From NCBI RefSeq assembly GCF_900104035.1, contig NZ_FNIT01000001.1, positions 495,252-559,251 on the forward strand: DNA of 64,000 bases, in the 5' to 3' direction. Source of the DNA: Aureimonas jatrophae (GTDB lineage Bacteria > Pseudomonadota > Alphaproteobacteria > Rhizobiales > Rhizobiaceae). The notes below the pieces were generated by a model. The model did not search any database. It saw only the letters and a program-made list of their open reading frames with translations, and was not told the origin of the DNA. Positions 36,232 to 44,765 of the stretch are shown one piece after another. The translations under genes were made by a program, and so were the position numbers. How positions within the stretch are numbered: the first letter of the stretch is position 1; each line of letters begins with the position of its first letter.

Positions 36232-38862
36232 TTGACCGATCAGACCGATTCCCCGCAGCCCGCCGGCGTTCTCGTGCTCGGCATGCACCGCAGCGGCACC
36301 TCGGCGCTGACAGGTGCGCTCGACCTTCTCGGCATCCCGGCCGCCGGCGATCTGCTGCCGGCCGAGAGCTACAACGAGAAGGGCATCTTCGAGAACCGCG
36401 CGGTCAACCTGTTCCACAACCGGTTGCTCGAGGCGCTCGGCTCGCGCTGGGACGACCCGATGCCGGTATCGAACGCGTTTCTCGCAACGCAGGGCGGCGA
36501 GCGCTTCGTGGACGAGCTGGCGGGCATCATCCGCGTCGAGCTTCTCGCGCAGAGCCCGATCTTCACGGTCAAGGACCCGCGCATGTCGCGCTTCGTGCCG
36601 CTGTGGCGCGCGGCGCTGGACCGCGCGGGTGCGCGGCCGCTGGCGGTCCTGCCGTTCCGCCATCCGCTGGAGGTCGTCGGCTCGCTCGCGCGCCGCGACC
36701 GCTTTCCCCGCGCCAAGTCGCTTCTGCTCTGGCTCGACCATACGCTGGCCGCGGAACGCGAGACGCGCGGGATGCGGCGCAGCCTCGTGACCTATGACGG
36801 CTTGCTCGCCGACTGGCGCGGGACCGTGGATCGCATCGCGGGCGATCTCGACATCCGCTATCCCGTGGAGCGGTCGCGGGCCGAGTCGCGCCTCGACAGC
36901 TTCCTCACGAATGAACTCCGCCATCACGCGGCGCCGCCAGCGATCGGCAAGGCGACTCGTCTCGACCAGCTCACCGGCGAAAGCTGGGACGCCATTCTAC
37001 GGCTGGTCGGCGACCCGGAGGACGCGGACGCGCTCGCGCGGCTCGATGCGGTGCGCGGCGAGATCGGCACCGCAACCGGCATTCTGACGCCCTACGTCGC
37101 CTGGGAGTTTCGCGAGCTGGCGGCCAAGACCTGGGATGCCGAGCGTCTCGCGTTCCAGCTCGAGGCCGAGCAGCGTAGCCGCGAGGAAAATGACCGCATG
37201 CGCCTCGAGGCCGAGGAGCGTAGCCGCGAGGAAAGCCACCGCATCCAGCTCGATCGCGAACGCCAGATGCGCTCGGCCCACAACGACGACCGCCGCGCGC
37301 TGGCCTTAGCCGAGCGACGTCTCGAACGCACCGAGAACGATCTGCGCGCGGCGATCGGCGAGACGGATCGGCTCCGGCCCTCCGTGCACATGGCCGAGTT
37401 GCTGCGCCATGAGATCGAGAATCTTCATCGCGAGGTGCATCGGCGCGACATCGCGCTGGCGGCCCTGCAAAACTCGACCTCGTGGCGCGCCCTGCAGCCG
37501 CTGCGCGCCTTCGGAGCCTATGTGCCGCCGGGCGCGCGCACGGCGCTGCGCCGCTCAGCCAAGGCGGCCTGGTGGCTCGCAACCCCCTGGCGCATGCCCG
37601 CGCGGCGCCGCGTGATCGAGGCCCTGGAGCGACAGCGCCAGGAAGCGCTCGTCGCTGCCCCGTCTCAGCCCGCAATGGCCCCGCCGCCCCCGCCCGAGCC
37701 GCCGCGCATCGTCCGCGAGCCCTCGCTTCTTCCCGAGCGCCCGCCCTTGCGCGTCTTCGAGGCACCGCTCGACCGTCCCCGCTTGTCGATGGTCACCGAC
37801 AGCATCAACAGCGGCAGCCTCTTCGGCGGCGTCGCGACCGCTTTGATCTTCTGCGCGCTCGCGGCGCGCGCGACCGGGCGGACCTTGCGCATCGTGACGC
37901 GCATGCAGGCGCCGCATGCCGCGAACGTCGCGACGATCCTCGCCGAGCACGACATTCCGTTCGACGACAACGTCCAGTTCGCCTTCTGCAACCAGTACGA
38001 CCCGGACTCGGCCGTGGATGCGGGCGCGGACGAAATCTTCGTGACGACCTCCTGGTGGACGACGCATGCGACGCGCAAGTCGATTCCAGCCGAGCGTATT
38101 CTCTACCTCCTGCAGGAGGACGAGCGGATGTTCTATCCGCTGGGCGACGAGCACCTTCTGGCCGGCGAGACGATGGGCGACCCGGCGGTGCGCAAGATCG
38201 TCAACACCGAGCTCCTTTTCAAACACCTCGAAGCGACCGGCATCGTCGGCGACCGCGACGCCTTCTTCGAGCCGGCCTTTCCGGAGCGAATCTATCACCC
38301 TGAGCCGGCGCCGGACGCGGAACGCAAGCGCTTCTTCTTCTACGCACGTCCCGGCCATGCGCGAAACCTCTTCGAGCGCGGTGTGGCGGTGATCGATCGG
38401 GCGATCGAGGAGAATATCCTCGACCCCGACGAGTGGGACATCCATTTCGTCGGCCGCAGCTTGCGCCCCATGCAACTCGCACGGTCGGTCGAGCCGGTCC
38501 TGATTCAGGATCTTGCCTGGGGCGACTACGCCGCCTTCGTGCGGGGCGTCGATCTCGGCCTGTCGCTGATGGACACGCCCCACCCGAGTTATCCCCCGCT
38601 CGACATTGCGGCTTCGGGCGGTGTGGTCGTCACCAACCGGTGCGGGATCAAGACCGACCTGTCGCGCTATTCCGATGCCATCCTTTGTGCCGACGTGTCG
38701 GTGGATGCCTTGGTAAAGGCCTTGCGCGACGGCGTGACGCTTGCGGGCGACCGGAGTGCCAGAGCCAGCGCCCATGCCCGGGCCGGGTTGGCGCGCTCTT
38801 GGAGCAAGAGCTTCGCCGGTCCCATGTCGACGCTGTTCCGGGACGGTACGCTTGTTCGTTGA
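36232..38862 (+). CDS. Sulfotransferase / coiled-coil / WsaF-like glycosyltransferase fusion
   Basis: With a TTG start at 36232 (AGGAAGG upstream) the product has 876 residues. Residues 11-260 resemble a P-loop sulfotransferase: LGMHRSGTS binds the 5'-phosphate of PAPS, then FTVKDPRMS and PFRHPLEVVGS. Residues about 300-420 are a charged coiled coil with a 15-residue repeat, followed by a proline-rich hinge (near 480-510). Residues 518-876 resemble WsaF-type GT4 rhamnosyltransferases (SGSLFGGVATAL, FFFYARPGHARNLFERG, HPSYPPLDIAASGGVVVTN). No ATG lies upstream of the P-loop in frame, hence the TTG. It probably sulfates and extends a surface glycan. Confidence 0.82.
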   Translation: MTDQTDSPQPAGVLVLGMHRSGTSALTGALDLLGIPAAGDLLPAESYNEKGIFENRAVNLFHNRLLEALGSRWDDPMPVSNAFLATQGGERFVDELAGIIRVELLAQSPIFTVKDPRMSRFVPLWRAALDRAGARPLAVLPFRHPLEVVGSLARRDRFPRAKSLLLWLDHTLAAERETRGMRRSLVTYDGLLADWRGTVDRIAGDLDIRYPVERSRAESRLDSFLTNELRHHAAPPAIGKATRLDQLTGESWDAILRLVGDPEDADALARLDAVRGEIGTATGILTPYVAWEFRELAAKTWDAERLAFQLEAEQRSREENDRMRLEAEERSREESHRIQLDRERQMRSAHNDDRRALALAERRLERTENDLRAAIGETDRLRPSVHMAELLRHEIENLHREVHRRDIALAALQNSTSWRALQPLRAFGAYVPPGARTALRRSAKAAWWLATPWRMPARRRVIEALERQRQEALVAAPSQPAMAPPPPPEPPRIVREPSLLPERPPLRVFEAPLDRPRLSMVTDSINSGSLFGGVATALIFCALAARATGRTLRIVTRMQAPHAANVATILAEHDIPFDDNVQFAFCNQYDPDSAVDAGADEIFVTTSWWTTHATRKSIPAERILYLLQEDERMFYPLGDEHLLAGETMGDPAVRKIVNTELLFKHLEATGIVGDRDAFFEPAFPERIYHPEPAPDAERKRFFFYARPGHARNLFERGVAVIDRAIEENILDPDEWDIHFVGRSLRPMQLARSVEPVLIQDLAWGDYAAFVRGVDLGLSLMDTPHPSYPPLDIAASGGVVVTNRCGIKTDLSRYSDAILCADVSVDALVKALRDGVTLAGDRSARASAHARAGLARSWSKSFAGPMSTLFRDGTLVR
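37159..37248 (+). repeat. 45-bp direct repeat encoding coiled-coil units
   Basis: Two near-identical 45-base units start at 37159 and 37204 and encode LEAEQRSREENDRMR and LEAEERSREESHRIQ. They lengthen the coiled-coil linker in the fusion protein by 15 residues per unit and may vary in number between strains. Confidence 0.75.
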
Positions 38863-40033
38863 TCTGCCGCCGCCCGTCCACCACGTCGAGCCGTGGGGCG
38901 AGCCGTTCGACCGCCGGCTTGCGACGCTGCGCCGGGGACGACCACGTATCGCCTACTTCTACGCGGAGCCGGACAACAGCACGTTCCGCTACCGCGTGTT
39001 CAACATGATCGAGGCGATCGACCGTGAATGGCCGGACGCCTCGGCGGCCTACTTCACGTTGGCCGACGGCGAGGGGCTGGCGCGCGTCGCCGAAACCGCG
39101 GACATCCTCGTCATCTGCCGCGCTCGATACAGCTCTCTTATCGGCGATCTGGTGGCGCGCATCCGGCGCCGAGGCGCTCGTGTTCTGTTCGATGTCGACG
39201 ACCTCGTGTTCGACACGCGTTATGTCGAACTCATGCTCCATACTCTGGCGCAGCCCGTGAATGAGCCGGCCTGGGACTGGTGGTTCGCCTACACCGCGCG
39301 CATCGGGCGCACGCTCGCGCTGTGCGACGGCGCCATCACGACCAACGCGTATCTGGCGGACCGCATCCGCGACGTCGCGCCGATCGACGTTCGGATCGTA
39401 CCGAACTTCATGAATCCCGCGCAGATCGCGCACTCGCGCAGCATCATGCAGGCCAAGCGCCAGTCCGGCTTTCGACGCGATCACGCCCTGCATATCGGGT
39501 ACTTCAGCGGCTCGCCGACACATGTCCACGACTTCGGTGTCGCGACCGCGAGCCTGGCCGATGTCCTGCATCGATATCCGGAGGTGCGGCTTCGCATGGT
39601 CGGTTATCTCGAGGTTCCGCCCGTGCTGGAGCCGTTTGCCGAGCGCCTCGACCGGCATGCCTTCACGGACTACGTCAACCTCCAAGGCCTCGTCGGGGCA
39701 ACCGAGATCAACATCGCGCCGCTGCAGGACAATCGGTTCACGAACTGCAAGTCGGAACTGAAGTTCTTCGAGGCCAGCGCGGTCGGCACGGTCACGTGTG
39801 CCTCGCCGACCTATGCGTTCGCGCAGGCTATCCGGAGCGGCGAGAATGGCTATCTGGCTCGCGGCTACGAATGGACCGATGTGCTCGCCCAGATGGTCGA
39901 AGACCTGATCGAGGGAGGTCAGCGCTACCAGGAGATCGCTGGACGGACGTTCGAGGAGGCGACAGCCCATTATTCGGGGGCTGGCCAGATCGTGTCGATC
40001 CGCGACGCCATCCTGAGAGGCGACCAAGCCTGA
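38852..40033 (+). CDS. Glycosyltransferase (GT4-like)
   Basis: The 393-residue protein has a GT-B layout: PRIAYFYAEPDNSTFRYRV, VLFDVDDLVFDTRY, then IGYFSGSPTHVHDF and a C-terminal donor site FTNCKSELKFFEASAVGTV with GENGYLARGYEW. There is no in-frame ATG before conserved sequence, so a TTG at 38852 is chosen. This overlaps the end of the fusion gene by 11 bases and implies translational coupling; GGGACGG lies upstream. Sugar donor and acceptor are unknown. It is the third glycan gene in the plus-strand group after the methyltransferase. Confidence 0.78.
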   Translation: MFVDLPPPVHHVEPWGEPFDRRLATLRRGRPRIAYFYAEPDNSTFRYRVFNMIEAIDREWPDASAAYFTLADGEGLARVAETADILVICRARYSSLIGDLVARIRRRGARVLFDVDDLVFDTRYVELMLHTLAQPVNEPAWDWWFAYTARIGRTLALCDGAITTNAYLADRIRDVAPIDVRIVPNFMNPAQIAHSRSIMQAKRQSGFRRDHALHIGYFSGSPTHVHDFGVATASLADVLHRYPEVRLRMVGYLEVPPVLEPFAERLDRHAFTDYVNLQGLVGATEINIAPLQDNRFTNCKSELKFFEASAVGTVTCASPTYAFAQAIRSGENGYLARGYEWTDVLAQMVEDLIEGGQRYQEIAGRTFEEATAHYSGAGQIVSIRDAILRGDQA

Positions 40034-40087
40034 CGTCTGTCCCGACGAGACATGGCGCAAGACAGTGAAACCAACGAGGAGCGTCGC

Positions 40088-41023
40088 ATGGAGCTGACCG
40101 GCATCCACCACCTGACCGCCGTGACCGCCGATGCGCCACGTAATCATCGCTTCTACACGCAGGTTCTGGGCATGCGCCTCGTAAAGAAGACGGTGAACCA
40201 GGACGATGTGTCCGCCTATCACCTCTTCTACGCCGACGGGCTCGCGAGCCCCGGCAGCGACCTCACCTTCTTCGACTGGCCCGTGCCGCGTGAGGAACGC
40301 GGCACGCACGCGATCGTCGAGACGGCCATGCGCGTTTCGGGCGACGCGGCGCTGGCGTCTTGGCGCGAGCGCCTCGTGCAGGCCGGGTATCAGCCAGACG
40401 ACATTCGCGAGATCGATGGGCGCGCGACGCTGCGCTTCGAGGATTTCGAAGGCCAACGGCTCGCGTTGGTCGACGACGGTGGGCGAGGGGATGCGCATCC
40501 CTGGAGCCGAAGCCCCGTTCCGGCTGGCGAGCAGATCAGAGGATTGGGGCCGATCACGATCAGCGTGCCCCAACTCGGTCCGACGGACCGCGTTCTGCGG
40601 GAGGTTCTCGGCATGACGCCGGTCCGTCGTTACGCGGCGGACAAAGCCGAAGCGCAGGTCTACGAGATGGGCGAAGGCGGTCCCGCGGCTGAGTTGCATG
40701 TTCGCGTCGAGCCTGATGCGCCGCCGGCCCGGCAGGGGGCGGGAGGGGTTCACCACGTCGCCTTCCGCATTCCCGATGCCGACTACGACGCCTGGGCCGA
40801 CCGGCTGAACGGTGTTCGCTTGCCCAAGAGCGGTCCGGTGGATCGCTTCTACTTCCGCTCGCTCTACTTCCGCGAGCCGGGCGGCATCCTGTTCGAGATC
40901 GCGACCGACGGACCGGGTTTTGCCACCGACGAGCCGCTGGATACGCTGGGCGAAGAGCTGTCCTTGCCACCATTTCTCGAGAACCGGCGAGTCGAGATTG
41001 AGCGGGGCCTTAAGCCGCTTTGA
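40088..41023 (+). CDS. Ring-cleaving dioxygenase of the VOC superfamily
   Basis: The 311-residue protein has two glyoxalase/VOC modules: [16 protein letters not shown] at the start and [10 protein letters not shown] with [14 protein letters not shown] in the second half. These supply His/His/Glu ligands for a divalent metal. It resembles MhqO/YkcA-type hydroquinone or catechol dioxygenases. The ATG at 40088 is preferred over the one at 40052 because GAGGAG lies seven bases before it. It stands apart from the glycan genes by function and may have its own promoter. Confidence 0.85.
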   Translation: MELTGIHHLTAVTADAPRNHRFYTQVLGMRLVKKTVNQDDVSAYHLFYADGLASPGSDLTFFDWPVPREERGTHAIVETAMRVSGDAALASWRERLVQAGYQPDDIREIDGRATLRFEDFEGQRLALVDDGGRGDAHPWSRSPVPAGEQIRGLGPITISVPQLGPTDRVLREVLGMTPVRRYAADKAEAQVYEMGEGGPAAELHVRVEPDAPPARQGAGGVHHVAFRIPDADYDAWADRLNGVRLPKSGPVDRFYFRSLYFREPGGILFEIATDGPGFATDEPLDTLGEELSLPPFLENRRVEIERGLKPL

Positions 41024-41089
41024 CGGCGGCTGCACGGACCTCATTCAGCAACATGCACAAATCCAAGGCATTCTTGGTTCTCGCATAAA

Positions 41090-41204
41090 GGGCTTGCATC
41101 GTTGCCATTCCAGCCCTAGCCTCTCGTTAGATACCGGCCTCGCCGGATGGCATCAGCGCCCCGTGATCCGCTTGGCAATTCGCCATGGGGACGCGGGGTT
41201 TTTT
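41090..41204 (+). promoter_or_regulatory. Candidate antitermination leader of the amide operon
   Basis: The 192 bases before amiC contain a hairpin with stem GGGCT/AGCCC (41090-41094, 41112-41116) and inner GC pairs closing a six-base loop ATCGTT (41098-41103). Its A1 and G4 fit the ANTAR hexaloop rule. Near the end, CCCCG (41159-41163) can pair with CGGGG (41194-41198) around an inner TGGC/GCCA stem, followed by T6 (41199-41204), an intrinsic terminator 12 bases before the amiC ATG. The second ANTAR hexaloop was not clearly found. Since the operon encodes an AmiR-like ANTAR protein, control by antitermination is likely. Confidence 0.5.
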
Positions 41205-41215
41205 GTTGGAGCGGC

Positions 41216-42322
41216 ATGACGCGCTTGCGCATTCCCTTGGGGCTTCTGTTCTCGCAGAGCGGCGACTATGCGCGGCTTGCGCGCGAGGCGCGCGACGGGG
41301 CGGTGGCGGCGGTCGCCGAGGTGAACCACGACCCGGCGGCCGGCGTCGAGTTCGAGGTCTTCGAGGCTGATCCGGAAGGGCGTACGGACCGCTACGCCCC
41401 ACTTTGCGCCGAGCTTCTGCGCGGCCCTGTTCGTCATATCGTCGGTTGCATCACGTCCTGGAGCCGCAAGGAGGTGATCCCGGTGCTCGAGCGATACGAC
41501 GCCATGCTCTGGTATGCGCCGCCCTACGAAGGTTTCGAGGCGCACGAGCGGATCGTCTATCTCGGCGCCTGCCCCAACCAGCACATCGTTCCGCTCCTTG
41601 CGTATGCGATGCCACGCTTCGGCAGCGATGCCTACCTCGTCGGCTCGAACTATATCTGGGGGTGGGAAGTGAACCGGATCGCCCGCGAGATCGTGGGCGA
41701 CGCCGGCGGGCGCATCCTGGGCGAGCGCTATCTGCCGATGGGCTATACCGACGTGACGCGGATCATCGAGGAGATTCGCGCGCTCCGGCCAGCCTTCGTC
41801 GTCAACAATCTGATCGGTCCGTCGAGCTACGCCTTTCTGGAGGCCTACCACCGCCTTGGTATCGCGGATGCGTCATTCGCGCCGGCCTGCCGACCCGTCC
41901 TGTCCTGCAACCTCGTGGAGGACGAGATCGCCGCATTGAACGGGATGGCCGATGGGGTGCTTGTCGCCGGACCTTATTTCCAAACTGAAGGCACACCGTC
42001 GTCCGGCGCTCGGTCCGCCTTCATGGCGAGCGCCGCCAGCGCGGTCCAGGTGCTGGCATCCGCTGCGCGGACGGCGGCAAGCCATGCTCCCGAGGCCGTC
42101 GCCGCAACGTTCGTCGCGCGGCGCTTTGCAACATCGCTCGGCGAGGTGGCTGTCAATCCTCAGACCCATCACCTTGATCTACCGGTCCGAATCGGCCGCG
42201 CTGCGGGCGCGCGGTTCGAGCCGGTCTGGCAGAGTCCGGCCGCGGTCACACCCGATCCGTATCTGTCGCGCTATGACCCACGGGCGACCTCTCGTCGGCC
42301 TGCTCTCAGGATCGTGTCATGA
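41216..42322 (+). CDS. amiC: AmiC-like amide-sensing regulator
   Basis: The 368-residue protein is a type I periplasmic-binding-protein fold without a signal peptide (MTRLRIPLGLLFSQSGDYA), matching AmiC, the cytosolic amide sensor that holds AmiR inactive until an amide binds. Motifs include YAPPYEGFEAHERIVYLGA and VGSNYIWGWE in the ligand cleft. The start at 41216 is supported by GGAG upstream and by the lack of sense in the 23-residue extension. Its stop overlaps the amiR start (ATGA). UrtA-type urea-binding proteins are relatives, but those have signal peptides. Confidence 0.88.
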   Translation: MTRLRIPLGLLFSQSGDYARLAREARDGAVAAVAEVNHDPAAGVEFEVFEADPEGRTDRYAPLCAELLRGPVRHIVGCITSWSRKEVIPVLERYDAMLWYAPPYEGFEAHERIVYLGACPNQHIVPLLAYAMPRFGSDAYLVGSNYIWGWEVNRIAREIVGDAGGRILGERYLPMGYTDVTRIIEEIRALRPAFVVNNLIGPSSYAFLEAYHRLGIADASFAPACRPVLSCNLVEDEIAALNGMADGVLVAGPYFQTEGTPSSGARSAFMASAASAVQVLASAARTAASHAPEAVAATFVARRFATSLGEVAVNPQTHHLDLPVRIGRAAGARFEPVWQSPAAVTPDPYLSRYDPRATSRRPALRIVS

Positions 42323-42930
42323 GACGCGAACGCATTCCCCATCTGGGCGGCGCGCGCGCTGTCGTCCTGCACAAACCACACCCGAGCTTGGCCGTATTGA
42401 CCCGGCAACTCGCAGCGATCGGACTGCAGGTGACCGAGTGCTGGCCGGAACCGAACGCCGACGTGCTCGGTGCGGACTTCCTGTTCTTCGACGTCGACCT
42501 CGGCTTCGACGCGCAGTTTCCCTGGCAGGCAGGGGAGGCGCCGATGCCGACCATCGCCCTGATCGGCTCCGAAGCGCCGGGCCGGATCGAGTGGGCGCTT
42601 TCGCACCGGGCCGATGCGCATCTCGCCAAACCGCTCGGCCAGTCCGGTGTCTATGCCGCGCTTCTGATCGCGCGGCAGGGCTTCGAAGCGCGACGACGTC
42701 TTGCTCGCGAGCTCGAGGATTTGCGTGCGCAGGTCGCCGAGCGTCGCGTCGTGGTTGCCGCCGCCCTGATTCTGGCCGGGGCCGGTGCCAGCGAAAGCGA
42801 GGCCTTCGGTCGGTTGCGCGCGCTCGCGATGTCCTGGAGGGTCGGCGTAGAGGAAGCGGCAAGACGCGTTTGTGCTGCACGTTCGGCCGAGGTGAAGGGA
42901 GGAGAGGCCGATGGAGCCGCTCGCCGTTGA
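42319..42930 (+). CDS. amiR: AmiR-like ANTAR-domain antiterminator
   Basis: The 203-residue protein has an N-terminal pseudo-receiver (about residues 12-125, with FFDVDLGF) and a C-terminal helical ANTAR domain (about 135-195: long helix RRRLARELEDLRAQVAERRVV, then SESEAFGRLRALAM). ANTAR domains bind paired RNA hairpins and prevent termination. Translationally coupled to amiC, as in Pseudomonas. The likely RNA target is the leader before amiC. Its end overlaps the permease gene by 20 bases. Confidence 0.88.
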   Translation: MRRERIPHLGGARAVVLHKPHPSLAVLTRQLAAIGLQVTECWPEPNADVLGADFLFFDVDLGFDAQFPWQAGEAPMPTIALIGSEAPGRIEWALSHRADAHLAKPLGQSGVYAALLIARQGFEARRRLARELEDLRAQVAERRVVVAAALILAGAGASESEAFGRLRALAMSWRVGVEEAARRVCAARSAEVKGGEADGAARR

Positions 42931-43816
42931 CGGCCGGCCGGTGCCGAGCGTCGGCATCCCGCCAACTACCCATGCCCTCGGGCGTCTTCTGTCGCGTCCG
43001 CTGGCGGTGGTCGGTCTTGCCCTGATCGTCCTGATCGTCGGAGCAGCACTGCTCGCGCCTTGGATCGCGCCCTTCGACCCGAACGAGCAGTTCTTCGACG
43101 GACTGACGGTCGAAGGCGCACCGCTTGCGCCCAACGGCACGTACTGGCTTGGGACCGACCTCTTGGGGCGCGATCTTCTCAGCCGCATCCTCTATGGTGC
43201 GCGGACCTCGCTCGTGATCGGCGTCGTCGCCAATGGTGCCGCTCTGCTGATCGGAACGCTGGTCGGGGTCGTCGCGGGATATCGGCGCGGTTGGGTCGGC
43301 ACGATCCTGATGCGCTTCACCGACCTGATGATGGCCTTTCCGGCCCTGCTTCTCGCGATCTGCCTCGCGGCGATCCTGCGACCGAGCCTTTGGATCGTCG
43401 CGCTCGTGATCGCGCTCGTGAACTGGGTTCAGGTGGCGCGCGTCATCTACACGGAAACGACGGCGCTGGCCGAGCGCGACTTCATCCAGGCCGAGCGTTC
43501 GCTCGGCGCGAGCGAGACACGCATCCTCCTGCGCCACATCCTGCCGCATCTTCTGTCGACCGTGATCGTCTGGGGCACGCTCGGCATCTCGACGACCGTT
43601 CTTCTCGAAGCGACGCTCTCGTATCTCGGCGTCGGTGTTCAGCCGCCCGAGCCCTCATGGGGCAACATCATCTTCGAGAACCAGACCTACTTCCAGGCCA
43701 CGCCCTGGCTGGTGTTCTTTCCCGGCGCGGCGATCCTCGTCATGGCGCTTGCCTTCAACCTCGTGGGGGACGCGCTACGCGACGTGCTCGACCCGACCGA
43801 GCGGGGGCGCGACTGA
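42911..43816 (+). CDS. Dpp/Opp-family ABC permease (DppC type)
   Basis: The 301-residue inner membrane permease has a DppC-type N-terminus with one helix and a LAPWIAPFDPNE loop. GTDLLGRDLLSRILYGARTSL and the EAA coupling loop ERSLGASETRILLRHILPH follow. It forms a heterodimer with the next permease. Dpp/Opp systems carry peptides, nickel, or other small compounds; association with an amidase and AmiCR suggests amides or amide-containing peptides here. It overlaps amiR by 20 bases and the next gene by one. Confidence 0.9.
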   Translation: MEPLAVDGRPVPSVGIPPTTHALGRLLSRPLAVVGLALIVLIVGAALLAPWIAPFDPNEQFFDGLTVEGAPLAPNGTYWLGTDLLGRDLLSRILYGARTSLVIGVVANGAALLIGTLVGVVAGYRRGWVGTILMRFTDLMMAFPALLLAICLAAILRPSLWIVALVIALVNWVQVARVIYTETTALAERDFIQAERSLGASETRILLRHILPHLLSTVIVWGTLGISTTVLLEATLSYLGVGVQPPEPSWGNIIFENQTYFQATPWLVFFPGAAILVMALAFNLVGDALRDVLDPTERGRD

Positions 43817-44736
43817 TGCTGCTCTACGTCCTGCGTCGGCTGGTCCAGGCTGCGCTGATCCTTCTCGGCGTCTCGGCCATCACCTTTGCGCTTCTCTACA
43901 TCCTGCCTGCGGATCCCGTGCGCCAGATCGCCGGGCGCTCGGCCACGGCTCAGACAGTCGCCAACATCCGCGCGCAGCTCGGCTTGGATCAGCCCTTCCT
44001 CGTCCAGTACGGTCGCTATCTCGCCGGACTCCTGCAGGGCGATCTCGGCCGCTCCTACCTGCAGCGCACCGACGTCGCCTCGCTGATTGGATCGCGCCTA
44101 CCGGCCAGCCTCCTTCTCATGGCGGCCGGTATCGCGGCCGAGCTTCTGATCGGTCTGACGATGGGCATGTTTGCGGCCGTGCGTCGGGGCGGCGCGGCCG
44201 ATCGTGCACTGATGCTCGGCTCCTTCGTCGGCGTGTCGGCGCCGCAATTCGTGGTCGGGCTTCTGCTTCTCTACGTCTTCGGCGTGCAACTGCGCTGGCT
44301 GCCCATCTCGGGCTATGGCACGCCGGCGCACCTCGTCCTTCCGGCGTTGACTCTCGGCATCCTGGGTGCCGGCTGGTACTCGCGGATGATGCGGTCCTCG
44401 ATGATCGAGGTGCTGCGGCAGGACTACATCCGCACCGCTCGCGCCAAGGGTCTGCCGCGCGCGACGATCCTGTTCCGCCACGCCCTGCCCAACGCGATCC
44501 TGCCGATCGTCGCGATGATCGGCATCGACATCGGCGTCTTCATGGGCGGCATCGTCGTGGTCGAGAGCGTCTTCGGCTGGCCAGGCATCGGCCAGCTGGC
44601 CTGGCAGGCGATCCAGCGGGTCGACATCCCCATCATCATGGGTGTCACGCTCGTATCCGCCCTCGCCATCGTTCTCGGCAACCTCGTTGCCGACCTGATC
44701 GCCCCCTTCATCGACCCGCGCATCAAGCTGCGTTGA
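43816..44736 (+). CDS. Dpp/Opp-family ABC permease (DppB type)
   Basis: The 306-residue permease starts MLLYVLRRLVQAALILLGVS and has the DppB-type LGLDQPFLVQYGRYL motif and coupling loop YIRTARAKGLPRATILFRHALPN. It pairs with the DppC-type permease. Its ATG shares the A of the upstream TGA (TGATG), so translation is coupled. Gene order (C before B) is reversed relative to most dpp operons. Confidence 0.92.
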   Translation: MLLYVLRRLVQAALILLGVSAITFALLYILPADPVRQIAGRSATAQTVANIRAQLGLDQPFLVQYGRYLAGLLQGDLGRSYLQRTDVASLIGSRLPASLLLMAAGIAAELLIGLTMGMFAAVRRGGAADRALMLGSFVGVSAPQFVVGLLLLYVFGVQLRWLPISGYGTPAHLVLPALTLGILGAGWYSRMMRSSMIEVLRQDYIRTARAKGLPRATILFRHALPNAILPIVAMIGIDIGVFMGGIVVVESVFGWPGIGQLAWQAIQRVDIPIIMGVTLVSALAIVLGNLVADLIAPFIDPRIKLR

Positions 44737-44765
44737 TGCGTTCGAACCCACGGAGACCGAGACCC

